Assembly (NCBI GenBank): GCA_030528155.1
Contig: JAUMZL010000015.1
Coordinates: 1 to 57,735, forward strand
Length of the DNA stretch: 57,735 nucleotides
Source of the DNA: Aerococcus sp.
GTDB lineage: Bacteria; Bacillota; Bacilli; Lactobacillales; Aerococcaceae
Direction: 5' to 3'
Shown: in pieces, positions 57,715 through 57,735 of the stretch
Layout: each line of letters opens with the position of its first letter
How positions within the stretch are numbered: position 1 is the stretch's first letter
Notes under the pieces: generated by a model
Database searches by the model: none
Told to the model about the DNA's origin: nothing
The model's input: only the letters and a program-made list of their open reading frames with translations
Position numbers and translations under genes: made by a program

Positions 57715-57735
57715 CGTCCCGAACGTAGTGCTCTA
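57682..57735 (-). tRNA. tRNA-Pro(CGG), 5' part outside the window
   Basis: Minus-strand sequence shows the end of the D-arm (TAGAGCAC), anticodon stem CTACG/CGTAG with loop TTCGGGA (anticodon CGG), a GGGGTC variable region, T-arm GTCAG-TTCAAAT-CTGGT and acceptor strand TTTCCCG with discriminator A. CCA is not encoded. The rest resembles Firmicute tRNA-Pro. The 5' acceptor strand and D-arm lie beyond the right edge. Confidence 0.9.

Noticed and set aside
52163-57735. CRISPR array
   Set aside because: The repeats are an imperfect duplication and short motifs without regular spacers.

Overview
The window is chromosomal DNA of a low-to-moderate GC Firmicute, most likely of the order Lactobacillales. 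Evidence is the smc-ftsY-ylxM-ffh, rpsP-khpA and rimM-trmD blocks, a T-box leader, an Enterococcus-type ntp V-ATPase operon, FakA/Asp23 and the absence of sporulation genes. The family is a guess (Aerococcaceae-like); nothing in the window names a species. Nearly every core gene is on the minus strand, so operons read from high to low coordinates.

Region by region: 0.1-1.1 kb, an aldo/keto reductase. 1.4-11 kb, plsX-acpP, then rnc-smc-HAD phosphatase-ftsY-ylxM-ffh (phospholipid entry, RNA processing, chromosome organisation and SRP targeting). 11.2-16.7 kb, asp23-fakA and a luciferase-like oxidoreductase with recG. 17-19.5 kb, ohr on the plus strand facing a fumarate-reductase-like flavoprotein and a TMEM175-type channel. 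19.6-28.1 kb, nine genes ntpF-I-K-E-C-G-A-B-D of a V-type ATPase whose K ring carries the full Na+-binding residue set of Enterococcus hirae, preceded by a long structured leader. 28.6-41.9 kb, uvrB, yhaO-yhaN-yhaM, a YlbF-family gene, PBP1A, trmL, an unknown acidic protein, a zinc alcohol dehydrogenase and rplS with its leader hairpin. 42.1-47.6 kb, a complete oligopeptide ABC transporter under a T-box riboswitch. 47.6-52.2 kb, rimM-trmD, rpsP-khpA and an nfeD-floA-unknown operon.

From 52.46 to 57.64 kb lies a decayed mobile island inserted at the 3' end of a tRNA-Pro(CGG) gene, which runs off the right edge. A 25-bp perfect repeat plus a degraded tRNA-like copy marks the left end. The island holds phage head fragments (a scaffold protein, the tail of a minor-head or toxin protein with an HELAH zinc motif), a frameshifted HicB antitoxin, a second toxin-like fragment next to a CPCC-family gene, a cI-like repressor, a truncated DUF1828 gene and an internally duplicated segment. 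A short motif, TC(A/T)AGTGA, recurs nine times in one orientation at both ends and in the duplication. No integrase is visible, so the island is probably not autonomous.

The observations most worth following are the structured leader of the Na+-type V-ATPase, the T-box control of a peptide transporter whose binding protein has no lipobox, and the recurrent island motif with its toxin/immunity-like remnants. All assignments come from reading the sequence; no database search was run.
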